64,000 nt of DNA from a virus. The notes under the pieces were generated by a model. The model did no database searches, was not told the origin of the DNA, and saw nothing but the letters and a program-made list of their open reading frames with translations. The translations under genes and the position numbers were made by a program. Location: positions 124,001 to 188,000 of IMG/VR virus record IMGVR_UViG_3300043449_002710, one strand, 5' to 3'. Of this stretch, positions 6,661 through 13,836 are shown piece by piece (within the stretch, counting starts at the first letter, position 1; the number at the start of each line of letters is the position of its first letter).

Positions 6661-7770
6661 TTATACACGAACTCCGTGTACGCACGCTCTGCCGTTGCCG
6701 ATGGCCAAGCCCATGATTTTCTGCATGTACCAGCCGCGCTCAGGCTTGCCGATCAAGTACATATTGATCGGAGCAGTGGTCACGTCTTTACGAACCGTTT
6801 GAGCGCCGAGAACGTTCGGAGCGGAGAGGAAGTAGAATTCCCCTGCGTTCAGAACCTTCAAGGTGTCATAACGGAAGCCGTCCGTGATGAGGTTGACGCC
6901 GTAGATCGAACCCAGGGAACCCGACATGATGATCTCACGCTTGGTGACCGGATCGAAGTAGGTGGCGAATTCTGGATCAGCCAGGATGTCGTTCCAGAGG
7001 TCCATAGCAATTAATCCAGTTGCGGCTGGGTTACCCCATTGCTGGATCTGTGTACGAGCCTGAGCGAAAACGCTCGGGGAGAAAGTGGTGAAGCCGACGA
7101 GGTCGTTGTACGAAGTAGCAGCGACATCGAGGAGCGACTTGAACACTTGGTCTTCTTTCACCATGAGCTGCTCCAGGCCGTCGATGTATTTGTCATCGAG
7201 GAGGTCGCCTGGGGCCTGTTCAAGTTCACGGTCTTCGATCAGAATGTGAGCCTTGACGTAGAACTCATCTGGGAAGAGGTAGGACTGATTGATCTGGGAT
7301 GTAGCCATTCCAGAATCAGTGACAGCGTAGAAAGCCATCACGTCCTTTTTACGGATGCGCAGACGACCGATTTCGCCTTTTTTGAGGTCCTTGCGCATGA
7401 CGCACTTGCGGAGGAAGCCATCGCGACCCATAGCCTCTAAAATTTCGTCCCCTAAGACTTCCCCGACAACGCGCCATGTTTCGCCGGTCTTGTCGGCCAT
7501 AGCAGCTTCAACGAGTTCTGCACGCTGATTGGCGAACTCGTGCTGTTCCTGGACTTCGCCCGAGGTAGCAGCCAAGGCGAGAGCGCCGATACGCTGCATG
7601 AGTTCCTTTTTGGAACCAGCGTTGATTTCGCCGTTCTTGTCTTCGAAAGAACCAGCGCCAGCTTCGACTTTACCGGACTTATTGATGTGCAGAGCAGTTT
7701 TGCTCTCGGACAGTTCGTTGCCCGAACGGGTCACAACGACCGTCTTTTTTGTGTAAGGATTGGTAGCCAT
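6661..7770 (-). CDS. Major capsid protein (HK97 fold)
   Basis: A 369-residue protein identified as the main head subunit. After a flexible charged N-terminus (residues 1-60) come the E-loop-like and P-domain segments DGFLRKCVMRKDLKKGEIGR, KKDVMAFYAVTDS, YVKAHILIEDRELEQAPGDL, IDGLEQLMVKEDQVFKSLLD, the A-domain YFDPVTKREIIMSGSLGS, YGVNLITDGFRYDTLKVL, and the terminal GKPERGWYMQKIMGLAIGNG. This order is typical of large myo- and siphovirus capsid proteins. A strong TAGGAG ribosome-binding site sits about nine bases before the ATG, it is the last gene of the head cluster, and a strong terminator follows: features expected of a highly expressed protein. No HK97-style fused protease is present. Confidence 0.9.
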   Translation of the reverse strand: MATNPYTKKTVVVTRSGNELSESKTALHINKSGKVEAGAGSFEDKNGEINAGSKKELMQRIGALALAATSGEVQEQHEFANQRAELVEAAMADKTGETWRVVGEVLGDEILEAMGRDGFLRKCVMRKDLKKGEIGRLRIRKKDVMAFYAVTDSGMATSQINQSYLFPDEFYVKAHILIEDRELEQAPGDLLDDKYIDGLEQLMVKEDQVFKSLLDVAATSYNDLVGFTTFSPSVFAQARTQIQQWGNPAATGLIAMDLWNDILADPEFATYFDPVTKREIIMSGSLGSIYGVNLITDGFRYDTLKVLNAGEFYFLSAPNVLGAQTVRKDVTTAPINMYLIGKPERGWYMQKIMGLAIGNGRACVHGVRV

Positions 7771-7940
7771 GGTAGCTCTCCTAAAGTTGTTAGAATCGAT
7801 TCAAATTTTCAGGTTGAGCCGTAATTCAATTATTCAGGGCTACTTCCTGTCAGCAGCCTTTGGCCCTTCTTAATTGGGAAATAATACTGTGTTGGGAGGT
7901 CTTTTAATTTTTAGGTAGGAGGGGGTCTTGAGCTAATGAA

Positions 7941-7970
7941 AAAGGGAGATGGTGTTATCCATCTCCCTTT
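7941..7970 (-). terminator. Rho-independent terminator
   Basis: AAAGGGAGATGG and CCATCTCCCTTT form a perfect 12-pair stem with a six-base loop; on the minus strand it ends in TTTTTC. It follows the stop of the structural gene at 7979-9316 and precedes the capsid gene. Confidence 0.9.
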
Positions 7971-7978
7971 CATTTTGG

Positions 7979-9316
7979 TTACCCAGAATACGGAACAGTG
8001 ACGCTATTGAAGGAGAAAGAAGTTCTGGCTTTTGCTGCAAATTGGATTTGGACATAGCCATAGTTGGCGGGAAGAGCTTGGTCCGCCAACAAGGTCGCTG
8101 CCTGAGACAAAGACGCTGTCTGAGAATAATTAACATCAGGCATATCCATATTGGCAGAATTCATTCCGTCCATATACCCCATATCCATCGTGTAATCCAT
8201 GTTGTTAGTGTAGTTCTGACCCACTGCAGCCGCAATCCCAGGGTAATTTTGCAAAAGGTACTGCTTTTGAGTTGGATATAAGTTGGCATCTGCCCAGAAA
8301 GCTACGGGATCGTTCCACTGTGCTAAAACCCAATCGATATAAAACGCATTCACATATTTGAAAAGGATATCGCTTGTAATGCCATTTACAGTCTCCCCGG
8401 CTGTAAAATTTGAGGTGGAGGCACTAGCATAAGAAAGGGAAGTGAGCTTCACCGTTTTACCTACGAGTTGTGGAACAACGCTAGTGAAACTAGCAGAATA
8501 ATAAGACTGACCAAATCTAATACCCGGAGACCAAGTTGAAGAATCAATATCACCATTGATCAGTTTATTTGAGACTGAATAGTATGATAAATTCTTACCG
8601 CTAACTTCATTACCACTACCGTTTCGAACGTACTCAAAATCCCAATAATCGCCAGCGTTAACTTGCAATGGCTGAGCTAAAGCCGCCATTCCGGTAAAAT
8701 AAAAAGCTTCTGCTAATGGACCATTAAAAATAGTGGAGTTGGACTGATCTTTAACAGTAAGAGAAACGGATGAAGGCAAAAACTGAATGTACTCAATATA
8801 CATCGATTGAGCGAAAGTGACCCTAAAACTAATTACATCACCCGCATTAAGATTTAATTGGTCTCCAGCAAACGATAGATTATACGAGTTGAATAGCTGG
8901 GTAGCTGGGTTGGTATTGTAGATAGTAACAGAGTTTCCGCCTGCTGCAGCAGGAGCAATACCAGTGGAGGCAGCTAAGTTCGGGTAAGTAACCAAAAGCT
9001 TGCCACGATTGATGACTAAGCTACCGCCATCGAAGTCGATAAGCATGATCTTGATGATCTGGAAGTCAGATCTCGATTTCGCGGAGAACTCAATGTAATC
9101 GGTAGGCGTGGCATCAGCAAAGTTGAAAACAAGAGTCTTGCTTTGACCGCCTAAAGTAGAATGATAATCCACCAAGACTTGTTTGATATTTTCCCCGCTG
9201 TTCTGAGTCCAGAAGCTATCAGCTTGGACTTCAGGCAATGCGAGAACATCAGCTTTGATCAAGGTGACCTGAGCAGGAGCACCTTTGGTTACGGCTGGAA
9301 CATTTAAAAGCGACAT
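7979..9316 (-). CDS. Putative virion structural protein
   Basis: A 445-residue protein rich in Ser, Thr, Asn and aromatic residues and poor in charge, as is usual for beta-rich phage surface proteins. Segments such as TDYIEFSAKSRSDFQIIKI, DGGSLVINRGKLLVTYPN and LSFAGDQLNLNAGDVISF suggest repeated jelly-roll or carbohydrate-binding-like sandwiches. Near residues 365-395 there is a peculiar methionine/aspartate stretch (NNMDYTMDMGYMDGMNS). Its position immediately before the capsid gene and the strong GGGAGA ribosome-binding site suggest an abundant head or head-fibre protein. The promoter motif GGTTATTATT lies about 40 bases upstream. No known family recognised. Confidence 0.7.
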   Translation of the reverse strand: MSLLNVPAVTKGAPAQVTLIKADVLALPEVQADSFWTQNSGENIKQVLVDYHSTLGGQSKTLVFNFADATPTDYIEFSAKSRSDFQIIKIMLIDFDGGSLVINRGKLLVTYPNLAASTGIAPAAAGGNSVTIYNTNPATQLFNSYNLSFAGDQLNLNAGDVISFRVTFAQSMYIEYIQFLPSSVSLTVKDQSNSTIFNGPLAEAFYFTGMAALAQPLQVNAGDYWDFEYVRNGSGNEVSGKNLSYYSVSNKLINGDIDSSTWSPGIRFGQSYYSASFTSVVPQLVGKTVKLTSLSYASASTSNFTAGETVNGITSDILFKYVNAFYIDWVLAQWNDPVAFWADANLYPTQKQYLLQNYPGIAAAVGQNYTNNMDYTMDMGYMDGMNSANMDMPDVNYSQTASLSQAATLLADQALPANYGYVQIQFAAKARTSFSFNSVTVPYSG

Positions 9317-9340
9317 GAGGCATTCTCCCTCGGTAGGTAA

Positions 9341-9878
9341 TTAAGGTTTATATAATAATAACCCGAGTCTAAGCTCGATCATTTGCAGGTTGCTTTCTGG
9401 AACGTAAACCCCATTTCTTCCTAACCAAATTTCAACGAAGTCATCACCAGAGTCTGTTTTGGCTACTTGTAGAGAAAATTGCAGGTTGTATGTTCCAGGG
9501 TACGCAAAAATAATATGCGATCCCGAAACAGAAACCCCATGAGCCTCGTCTGTTTGGTTATACGTGATCGTATTGATAGTGGAAGAATTTAACTGAGTAA
9601 CATTACTGAAAAAAGAACCGTAATATCCAAGCGCACCACCAGCCCCGGGCTCACCCATAGGTCCGGTAGGTCCGGTAGATCCAGTAAGTCCGGCAGGCCC
9701 ACTGGGTCACGTGGGTCCAACGACACCCATATCTCCGTCTTCGATGGCTTGCTTCAATGTTTTAGACAGACTGTTTGCTGTGACAAAAATCTTGTCGTCA
9801 TTGGTGGGAAGACGCGCTCAAACCTTGGAGAGTGAGTTCTGAGATGCTTTTGATATCTTCGTTCTGGATTTTGGACAT
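9341..9878 (-). pseudogene. Broken collagen-like fibre gene with C1q/TNF-like end
   Basis: Read from the ATG at 9878, the gene starts MSKIQNEDIKSISEL, closely matching the start of the protein at 48466-48927 (MSKIQNEDIKSLAEL). It runs into a stop after GLSASSHQ. Shifting one frame restores the homologous NDDKIFVTANSLSKTLKQ and AIEDGDMGVVGPT, indicating a one-base deletion near 9805-9812. A TGA at 9707-9709 then replaces a glycine codon in the collagen-like GPT run. After it come GPTGPMGEPGAGG and a C1q/TNF-like domain (GTYNLQFSLQVAKTDSGDDF, EIWLGRNGVYVP) that stops early. Two lesions within about 100 bases plus a short C-terminus indicate decay or sequencing error. Confidence 0.72.
9354..9363 (-). 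promoter_or_regulatory. GGTTATTATT promoter motif upstream of structural gene
   Basis: Minus-strand GGTTATTATTATATAAACC begins at 9363 and lies about 40 bases before the 7979-9316 start codon. Near-identical sequences precede the genes ending at 39586 and 48415. Confidence 0.5.
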
Positions 9879-9915
9879 ACACTAAAAATAACAATGAAAA
9901 AGTTCCTGCTAGATG

Positions 9916-10533
9916 CTATTTAGTTTCGAGATCACTATCCCAGACGATCTTCACATTGGGTGCTTTGAGTAGGCCTGTGGGCGAAATGTAGGGCCGACCT
10001 AGACCAGCTAAATCCTCAAGATTCGCCCCGATTCGAAATTCAAAATCGGATTGATAGACCAATTCGGAGCAGTACAGCGCCTCTACTCCAAGTTGAAAAG
10101 CCGTGTCGTAAGTTGCGTTGTGGAAACTTAAGCACTTTTCAATGACCTTTTCTATGTAAGGCGGATCGAAAAAAATACACTCTAGAATCATCACTCGATC
10201 CGACTCCTTGCAGATGTCAAAGAAGTCCGACTTGGTGAAATTGGTGTGGGTCATTTCAGCCACTTCAAAAAAGTCCCCTTGAGATCTCAGTCCCACGCAA
10301 AGAGCGGCGTGGGTAAATTCGCCCCCGATCAAAACGGTGGTGAGCTTTCGCTTGTCTTTGGCGAGTAAAATATGCCCAGGCTTTAAAAATTTATATCCCG
10401 CATGATACTTCCACCCACGTAGACTTGTGTAATAAGTCGTGAAACGGATGTAAGGGATTACGTGTAACAGCAGCCATTTAAAAAATTTAGTGTTGGTAAA
10501 TCCCACGATCAATGGTTTTAAAAATTTCAGCAT
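9916..10533 (-). CDS. YiiX/NlpC-P60-like permuted papain-fold enzyme
   Basis: A 205-residue protein resembling the permuted papain-like YiiX family of amidases or peptidases. The catalytic histidine is in GGEFTHAALCVG (about residues 90-101) and the cysteine in ALYCSELVYQ (about 151-160), with the family's PGHILLAKD opening before them. A membrane-leaning N-terminus (WLLLHVIPYIRF) precedes the domain. Family members act on peptidoglycan or lipids; in a phage head cluster a role in cell-wall passage or lysis is possible but unproven. The motif GGCTATTATT lies about 20 bases before the ATG. Confidence 0.72.
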   Translation of the reverse strand: MLKFLKPLIVGFTNTKFFKWLLLHVIPYIRFTTYYTSLRGWKYHAGYKFLKPGHILLAKDKRKLTTVLIGGEFTHAALCVGLRSQGDFFEVAEMTHTNFTKSDFFDICKESDRVMILECIFFDPPYIEKVIEKCLSFHNATYDTAFQLGVEALYCSELVYQSDFEFRIGANLEDLAGLGRPYISPTGLLKAPNVKIVWDSDLETK

Positions 10534-10550
10534 TGCCCACCCCTATTAAA

Positions 10551-10560
10551 AATAATAGCC
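10551..10560 (-). promoter_or_regulatory. GGCTATTATT promoter-like motif
   Basis: Minus-strand GGCTATTATTTTTAATAGG precedes the YiiX-like gene by about 20 bases and resembles the motif before the collagen-like gene at 48415 (GGTTATTATCTATAGG). Part of it is also palindromic (CTATTA/TAATAG). Confidence 0.4.
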
Positions 10561-10631
10561 GATCGGCATGACGCCTAGCTTCAATTTGGGATCTCGGGGG
10601 CAAGGGTATTTTTAATGTTGGAGTGCTATGG

Positions 10632-11126
10632 ATGGCAAAGGTCAAACGGAGCAAAAAAGGCAAAAAGATCTTAAAAACCAATATTCATGGGGACACCTGG
10701 ACGTATTCCGAAGTAACCCCACAAGAAATGGTCGGCATCTGTGGAGAAGAAGTTGAGGGGCTGACCAATTTGGATGAGCACCATATCTACATCAATGCGG
10801 ACTATCTTAATCAAGATGTCGTGATCCACGAATTGGTTCACGCTTACAAGAGCTATCTCTGTTTGGAGACAACCAACTTGACCGGAGAACAGCTCGAAGA
10901 GATCTATTGCGAGTTCTTCAGCAAGAACTGGCACAAGATTATCACTAAAAGTGCTCAGATCCTTTTGGATCTGCGCGACATCACTGAGTCCTCCGATGAG
11001 TTTTTAAATCTGGTGGAGTCTTTCATCCTCCTAAAAGCCTACGAGGGAAAGGGGAAAAAAACATTCACCCAAGAAGATCTTCAAGCAGCTAAACTTTTAC
11101 TGCGGGCTTTTTTAGAGACAACTTAA
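10632..11126 (+). CDS. Small zincin-type metallopeptidase
   Basis: A 164-residue protein with the zinc-binding HExxH motif in VVIHELVHAYKSYLCL (about residues 79-94) and a candidate third ligand glutamate in QLEEIYCEFFSKNW. A basic N-terminus (MAKVKRSKKGKKILK) may bind nucleic acid. Small zincins like this occur in phages as anti-repressor (ImmA-like) or virion peptidases; the substrate is not predictable. The ATG at 10632 has GGAG nine bases upstream; an upstream GTG in the same frame is less good. It is a lone plus-strand gene within the minus-strand head cluster and ends four bases inside its convergent neighbour. Confidence 0.78.
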   Translation: MAKVKRSKKGKKILKTNIHGDTWTYSEVTPQEMVGICGEEVEGLTNLDEHHIYINADYLNQDVVIHELVHAYKSYLCLETTNLTGEQLEEIYCEFFSKNWHKIITKSAQILLDLRDITESSDEFLNLVESFILLKAYEGKGKKTFTQEDLQAAKLLLRAFLETT

Positions 11127-11893
11127 CCCCGTAAAACGGACATCACCGTGGGGTAGGAAGTGATCGCTTTCTTTCTTCTTTTGTAAGGTTTCAAGGAGCG
11201 AATCGTTGAAATCAGCTCCGAAACATTAGGAACGCTGTCAGAAACATTGGGAATGCTAATTATGTTTAAAAGTTTTGGACCATTATGCTTCGGCCTGACC
11301 CAGAGATCCAATTTCTTTTGGTCATCATATTTGATGCCAACTTGATGACCGCAGTCTAAATCAATGAAAAAAGTGGGCGTGGACCATCCGTCTCTTGTGC
11401 CTGCTTCGTGAATTTTGACAATTTTAATACCAGCGTTTTCTAATTCTTGAACTAGCTTTTTCCCCTCGCGATTGATGCCCGCAAAATCATAGGGTGGCGC
11501 AGGTGGCGCAGGTGGCTTCTTGGGTTTACCGTTGAGTTCATCCCTTTGGTCTTGATCATAGAAGTAGCCTTGGGTTTCATCGTGTTTGCTGAATTCTAGA
11601 TCTTTGTATTTTTCGTTTTTATAATATTTCTTTTTCACCCATTTTTGAGACGAGTAAACAGACTTAAAACTTGAATCTAGATTCAATTTTTTAAAAACAT
11701 CTTCGGTGGCCTTCAATAAATTGACTTCGCCTTGGGGTGTCACTACCCTACCATAACCGTTATAGATGCCTTCAATCACTGTATCGTCTGGTAAAACGGA
11801 CACGATATGAGATTGCTCTTTGGGAAGTTTCGCCCACGGGTAAACCGGGATGCTTTCGCCAGATTTTGCGCAGAGATTAGAAAAAAAGCCCAC
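11123..11893 (-). CDS. Hypothetical protein with C-terminal YPT tag
   Basis: A 256-residue protein starting at GTG with GAGGG eight bases upstream. It has an N-terminal region with WAKLPKEQSHIVSVLPDD, a lysine/tyrosine-rich middle (KKKYYKNEKYKDLEF), a proline hinge PKKPPAPPAPP, then a globular C-terminal part (IKIVKIHEAGTRDGW, FFIDLDCGHQVGIKYDD). The last residues are KKAITSYPTVMSVLRG, a C-terminal copy of the YPT peptide otherwise found at N-termini. Function not recognised. It sits in the head cluster between the peptidase and the structural genes. Confidence 0.72.
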   Translation of the reverse strand: MGFFSNLCAKSGESIPVYPWAKLPKEQSHIVSVLPDDTVIEGIYNGYGRVVTPQGEVNLLKATEDVFKKLNLDSSFKSVYSSQKWVKKKYYKNEKYKDLEFSKHDETQGYFYDQDQRDELNGKPKKPPAPPAPPYDFAGINREGKKLVQELENAGIKIVKIHEAGTRDGWSTPTFFIDLDCGHQVGIKYDDQKKLDLWVRPKHNGPKLLNIISIPNVSDSVPNVSELISTIRSLKPYKRRKKAITSYPTVMSVLRG

Positions 11894-11908
11894 GTGGATA
11901 CCCTCTTC

Positions 11909-12202
11909 TTAAAGATGTTGAATTCTTTCTTTGACCCTAGGTTTATTTAACAGACTAACCGAGTTGGGAAATAACAACATCAGTTTCCTAATATCTTCCC
12001 CTTTAATCTTCAGTTGCATGGCTGGTTTGTTGAGTTCTTTAGTCAGAGCTTCGATAAAATCGAGCAAACTAAAATGCCCTTCTCTAGAGAGCGCGTTTTG
12101 AAAACGAGAATAAAGATCCGGGGTTGTGATCTTATGCTGCTCGACCGCTTCAATCAGAGTGGAAATCAGATTTACCAAACGCTGCAAGGTTTTTAATTCC
12201 AT
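11909..12202 (-). CDS. Small helical protein of head cluster
   Basis: A 97-residue, predominantly helical protein (LQRLVNLISTLIEAVEQHK, SLLDFIEALTKELNKP) with a basic C-terminus (KPRVKERIQHL). No domain is recognised. The sequence TTTATTTT ends seven bases before the ATG and there is no Shine-Dalgarno, consistent with leaderless transcription. It is the first minus-strand gene downstream of the foreign plus-strand island, so that island may have displaced an original promoter or operon connection. Confidence 0.6.
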   Translation of the reverse strand: MELKTLQRLVNLISTLIEAVEQHKITTPDLYSRFQNALSREGHFSLLDFIEALTKELNKPAMQLKIKGEDIRKLMLLFPNSVSLLNKPRVKERIQHL

Positions 12203-12209
12203 GTCTTAG

Positions 12210-12218
12210 AAAATAAAC
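12210..12218 (-). promoter_or_regulatory. GTTTATTTT promoter motif, leaderless spacing
   Basis: Minus-strand GTTTATTTT is followed by seven bases and the ATG of the 97-residue protein gene, the same geometry as at 23654, 30927 and 54848. Confidence 0.45.
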
Positions 12219-12302
12219 TAAAAAATACCGGATTGATTTTTGTTCGAGTGAGTTATATAAAGCGCTTATCCAAACAGCTTCTTGATCATCTTGACTGTGA
12301 CG

Positions 12303-12350
12303 TTGTTGACATACTCTCCCCCTGGGATTCTCCTCCCAGGGGGTGCATAA
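12303..12350 (+). repeat. IS200/IS605-end-like hairpin
   Basis: The sequence GTTGACATACTCTCCCC followed by a perfect ten-pair stem (CCCCCTGGGA 12318-12327 with TCCCAGGGGG 12334-12343, loop TTCTCC) resembles the conserved subterminal hairpin of IS200/IS605-type elements. No TnpA or TnpB gene is present, so this would be an end remnant or a small non-autonomous derivative. It marks the left edge of the plus-strand island. A simple terminator is the alternative, but no T-tract follows. Confidence 0.4.
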
Positions 12351-12380
12351 ATCATTTCCAATACAATTCTGCTTGGTGAC

Positions 12381-12518
12381 ATGAAAGATGTGGAGCGCGG
12401 AAGTTTGATTCTGGCATTGATGAAATTCCTTTATCCTACTCTGAAATCCGTGGACCATACTGGTTCCGTTTCACAAGTCCAGGTTCAACTAACACACAAA
12501 GAGATTGAAGAGATTTAA
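12381..12518 (+). pseudogene. C-terminal fragment of a small-terminase-like protein
   Basis: A 45-codon frame beginning MKDVERGSLILALMKFL and ending QVQVQLTHKEIEEI. The pattern of a helix, LYPxLKSVxHTGSV, then hydrophobic strand and charged helix resembles the C-termini of a family of phage small terminase subunits (DUF5681-like). There is no N-terminal DNA-binding domain. The frame begins only 38 bases after the IS605-like hairpin, so the 5' end was probably removed by the event that created that junction. Homology is by eye. Confidence 0.4.
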
Positions 12519-12566
12519 ATGAAATTTGAAGCCCGCACCGCGCTGGAGGGGAAGGCAAGCGAATGA
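12519..12566 (+). pseudogene. 15-codon remnant ending in an ALEGK tail
   Basis: Starting one base after the preceding TAA, this frame reads MKFEARTALEGKASE. Its end matches the C-terminal tails of the next two genes (RARAALEGGE and IARAALEGK), and its stop overlaps the next start by four bases. It looks like the surviving start and tail of a deleted gene in an array of similar small genes. Confidence 0.4.
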
Positions 12567-12877
12567 ATAAGCGGCGACAGATGGCGGAAAATTCTGCACC
12601 AAACCACGCGGGCACGAAAGCATACCGCGTTCAGTGGATAAAAGCCTTTGAGGCTGGATGGGAGGCAGCGTTGAACGAGCTAGAATCAGAAAACGCCCGC
12701 CTGAAAGAGGCTCTGGCTTGGTACGGCCAAGAGTGGCTATACGACATAAAGGAATTTGTGTGTGCAGCCACTCTCAGCATTGCTGGAGAACTTCCTAAAC
12801 AGGAAACAATCCAGGGGAACCCCATTCAGCACGATAGAGGGAAGCGTGCCCGCGCCGCGCTGGAGGGTGGGGAGTGA
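12563..12877 (+). CDS. Small protein with ENARLKEAL coiled coil and ARAALEG tail
   Basis: A 104-residue protein. After a polar N-terminus it has an AYRVQWIKAFEAGWEAALNE helix, a short coiled coil ESENARLKEALAWYG and the tail RARAALEGGE. Proteins with a leucine-zipper-like ENARLxEAL and a terminal ARAALEG are common small accessory genes in phages of Proteobacteria; their function is not known. The ATG overlaps the preceding remnant and the stop overlaps the next GTG start. It belongs to a plus-strand island whose composition and orientation differ from the surrounding minus-strand head genes, suggesting acquisition from another phage. Confidence 0.7.
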   Translation: MNKRRQMAENSAPNHAGTKAYRVQWIKAFEAGWEAALNELESENARLKEALAWYGQEWLYDIKEFVCAATLSIAGELPKQETIQGNPIQHDRGKRARAALEGGE

Positions 12878-13239
12878 GCTTGTTTAGATGGACCATTATT
12901 CCAAAAAAGGAACTAGAGCGACTAAGGCATTTTGAAGCTAAAGCGGCTAGGTTCTGGGAGGTTCACAGATGGTTTTCTGGCTGGAAAGACTTGAACATCA
13001 TCTGGGAATACATTTTTAACGATACATACTTTGGAGGAATTGAAGAGGCGCGTAAAAAATACGCCGAAGCGAGAGATACCGACGTTTACAACTCCCCGAC
13101 TAAAGGCGACATGGGTTCACTATCTAAAGAAAACGCTCGACTTCGGGAGGCGTTGGAAAAGATCTCCAACCTATCGCTCTATCAAGACGAACTCAATGAG
13201 GCAGTGGTCATAGCCCGAGCTGCGCTGGAGGGGAAATGA
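12874..13239 (+). CDS. Small protein with ENARLREAL coiled coil and ARAALEG tail
   Basis: A 121-residue protein starting at GTG (12874), overlapping the previous stop by four bases. The N-terminal part (LFRWTIIPKKELERLRHFE) is basic and helical; the C-terminal part has SLSKENARLREALEKISNL and ends IARAALEGK, clearly related to the preceding gene's C-terminal half. The two therefore share a mobile tail module. It overlaps the following gene by four bases. Function unknown. Confidence 0.7.
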   Translation: MSLFRWTIIPKKELERLRHFEAKAARFWEVHRWFSGWKDLNIIWEYIFNDTYFGGIEEARKKYAEARDTDVYNSPTKGDMGSLSKENARLREALEKISNLSLYQDELNEAVVIARAALEGK

Positions 13240-13448
13240 CATTTCAAGAAGAAATTGAATTTTTAACAGACAAAATAAACTTGTTGGCAAAAAGCTACAT
13301 GGACATTTCATTGGCTTACTATAAAGCGATTGAGCATTTGACAGTCATTAAAAAGCATCATTGTGAATGTTGCGAACTAAACAAAGGTGGAGATTGTAAT
13401 TGTAAATCAGCATTAGCCAAAGACGCGCTCAATGATCTTGACAACTAG
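13236..13448 (+). CDS. Small helical protein with cysteine cluster
   Basis: A 70-residue protein: an N-terminal helix pair (EEIEFLTDKINLLAKSYMD, AYYKAIEHLTVIKK) followed by HHCECCELNKGGDCNCKSAL, a CxCC...CxC cluster that may bind zinc. It is translationally coupled to the gene before it (ATGA overlap) and its end overlaps the start of the next frame. No family is recognised. Confidence 0.6.
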   Translation: MTFQEEIEFLTDKINLLAKSYMDISLAYYKAIEHLTVIKKHHCECCELNKGGDCNCKSALAKDALNDLDN

Positions 13449-13605
13449 AAATTACAAAACGCATTGCAAACGAGGTCACGAATACAACCAAAATAATACT
13501 CGGTATCATTCAAAAACAGGTGGGAGAATTTGTAAAAGATGCAACGCAATCCGAGCGGCTGAATATCGTGCTAGACGCAGAAAAAATTCCCGCAGCCTTA
13601 AATGA
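13432..13605 (+). CDS. HNH-associated zinc-finger-like small protein
   Basis: A 57-residue basic protein too short for standard ORF lists. It reads THCKRGHEYNQNNTRYH, then KTGGRICKRCNAIRAAEYR and an arginine/lysine-rich tail. The arrangement CxxGHxxxxxNT...GxRxCxxC is the hallmark of short HNH-endonuclease-related zinc proteins that are very common in phages. The catalytic HNH half is missing, so cleavage activity is unlikely. It overlaps the previous gene by 17 bases. A second, protein-like frame crosses the same DNA (see findings). Confidence 0.6.
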   Translation: MILTTRNYKTHCKRGHEYNQNNTRYHSKTGGRICKRCNAIRAAEYRARRRKNSRSLK

Positions 13606-13647
13606 ACTGGACCGCATTGCTCGCGGTTTGGATCTTCTTCATTCCAA

Positions 13648-13779
13648 ATGAAACCGCATTCGGCACAAATTGAAATCGGGGCCGCGCTTCTTTATGACCA
13701 TTGTCGAGATATCATGGCGGTATGTGGTCGAAATTTTGGCAAGTCTGAATTGATGGCTTACCTTTTTAAAGCGCAATAA
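13648..13779 (+). pseudogene. N-terminal fragment of a foreign terminase large subunit
   Basis: A 43-codon frame starting MKPHSAQIEIGAALLYDH and containing CGRNFGKSELMAYLF, a Walker A P-loop (GxxxxGKS) in the setting typical of terminase large subunits (R-x-x-GKS after an Ile/Val-Cys-Gly strand). It ends at TAA right before a terminator. The genome's full terminase at 25934 has a different P-loop (GQRSGKS), so this is a remnant of another phage's terminase gene. With the small-terminase-like tail at 12381 it suggests the island derives from the packaging region of a different phage. Confidence 0.6.
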
Positions 13780-13816
13780 AAAAACCCCCGAAGGATTACT
13801 CCCTCGGGGGTTTTTT
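13779..13816. terminator. Bidirectional rho-independent terminator
   Basis: AAAAAACCCCCGA and TCGGGGGTTTTTT form a perfect 13-pair stem with a 12-base loop; A- and T-tracts flank it on both strands. It ends both the plus-strand island and the minus-strand gene at 13837-14574. Confidence 0.93.
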
Positions 13817-13836
13817 ATTCTAGCCTGAAAGGATAA

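Noticed and set aside
12150-12458. Minus-strand frame of 102 codons across the island edge
   Set aside because: It crosses the IS605-like hairpin and has no protein-like features; shadow frame.
12430-12460. LYPTLKSV in the small-terminase-like fragment, which looks like another YPT tag
   Set aside because: It lies inside a foreign fragment in a helix-strand context typical of that small-terminase family and is not at a protein end; treated as coincidence.
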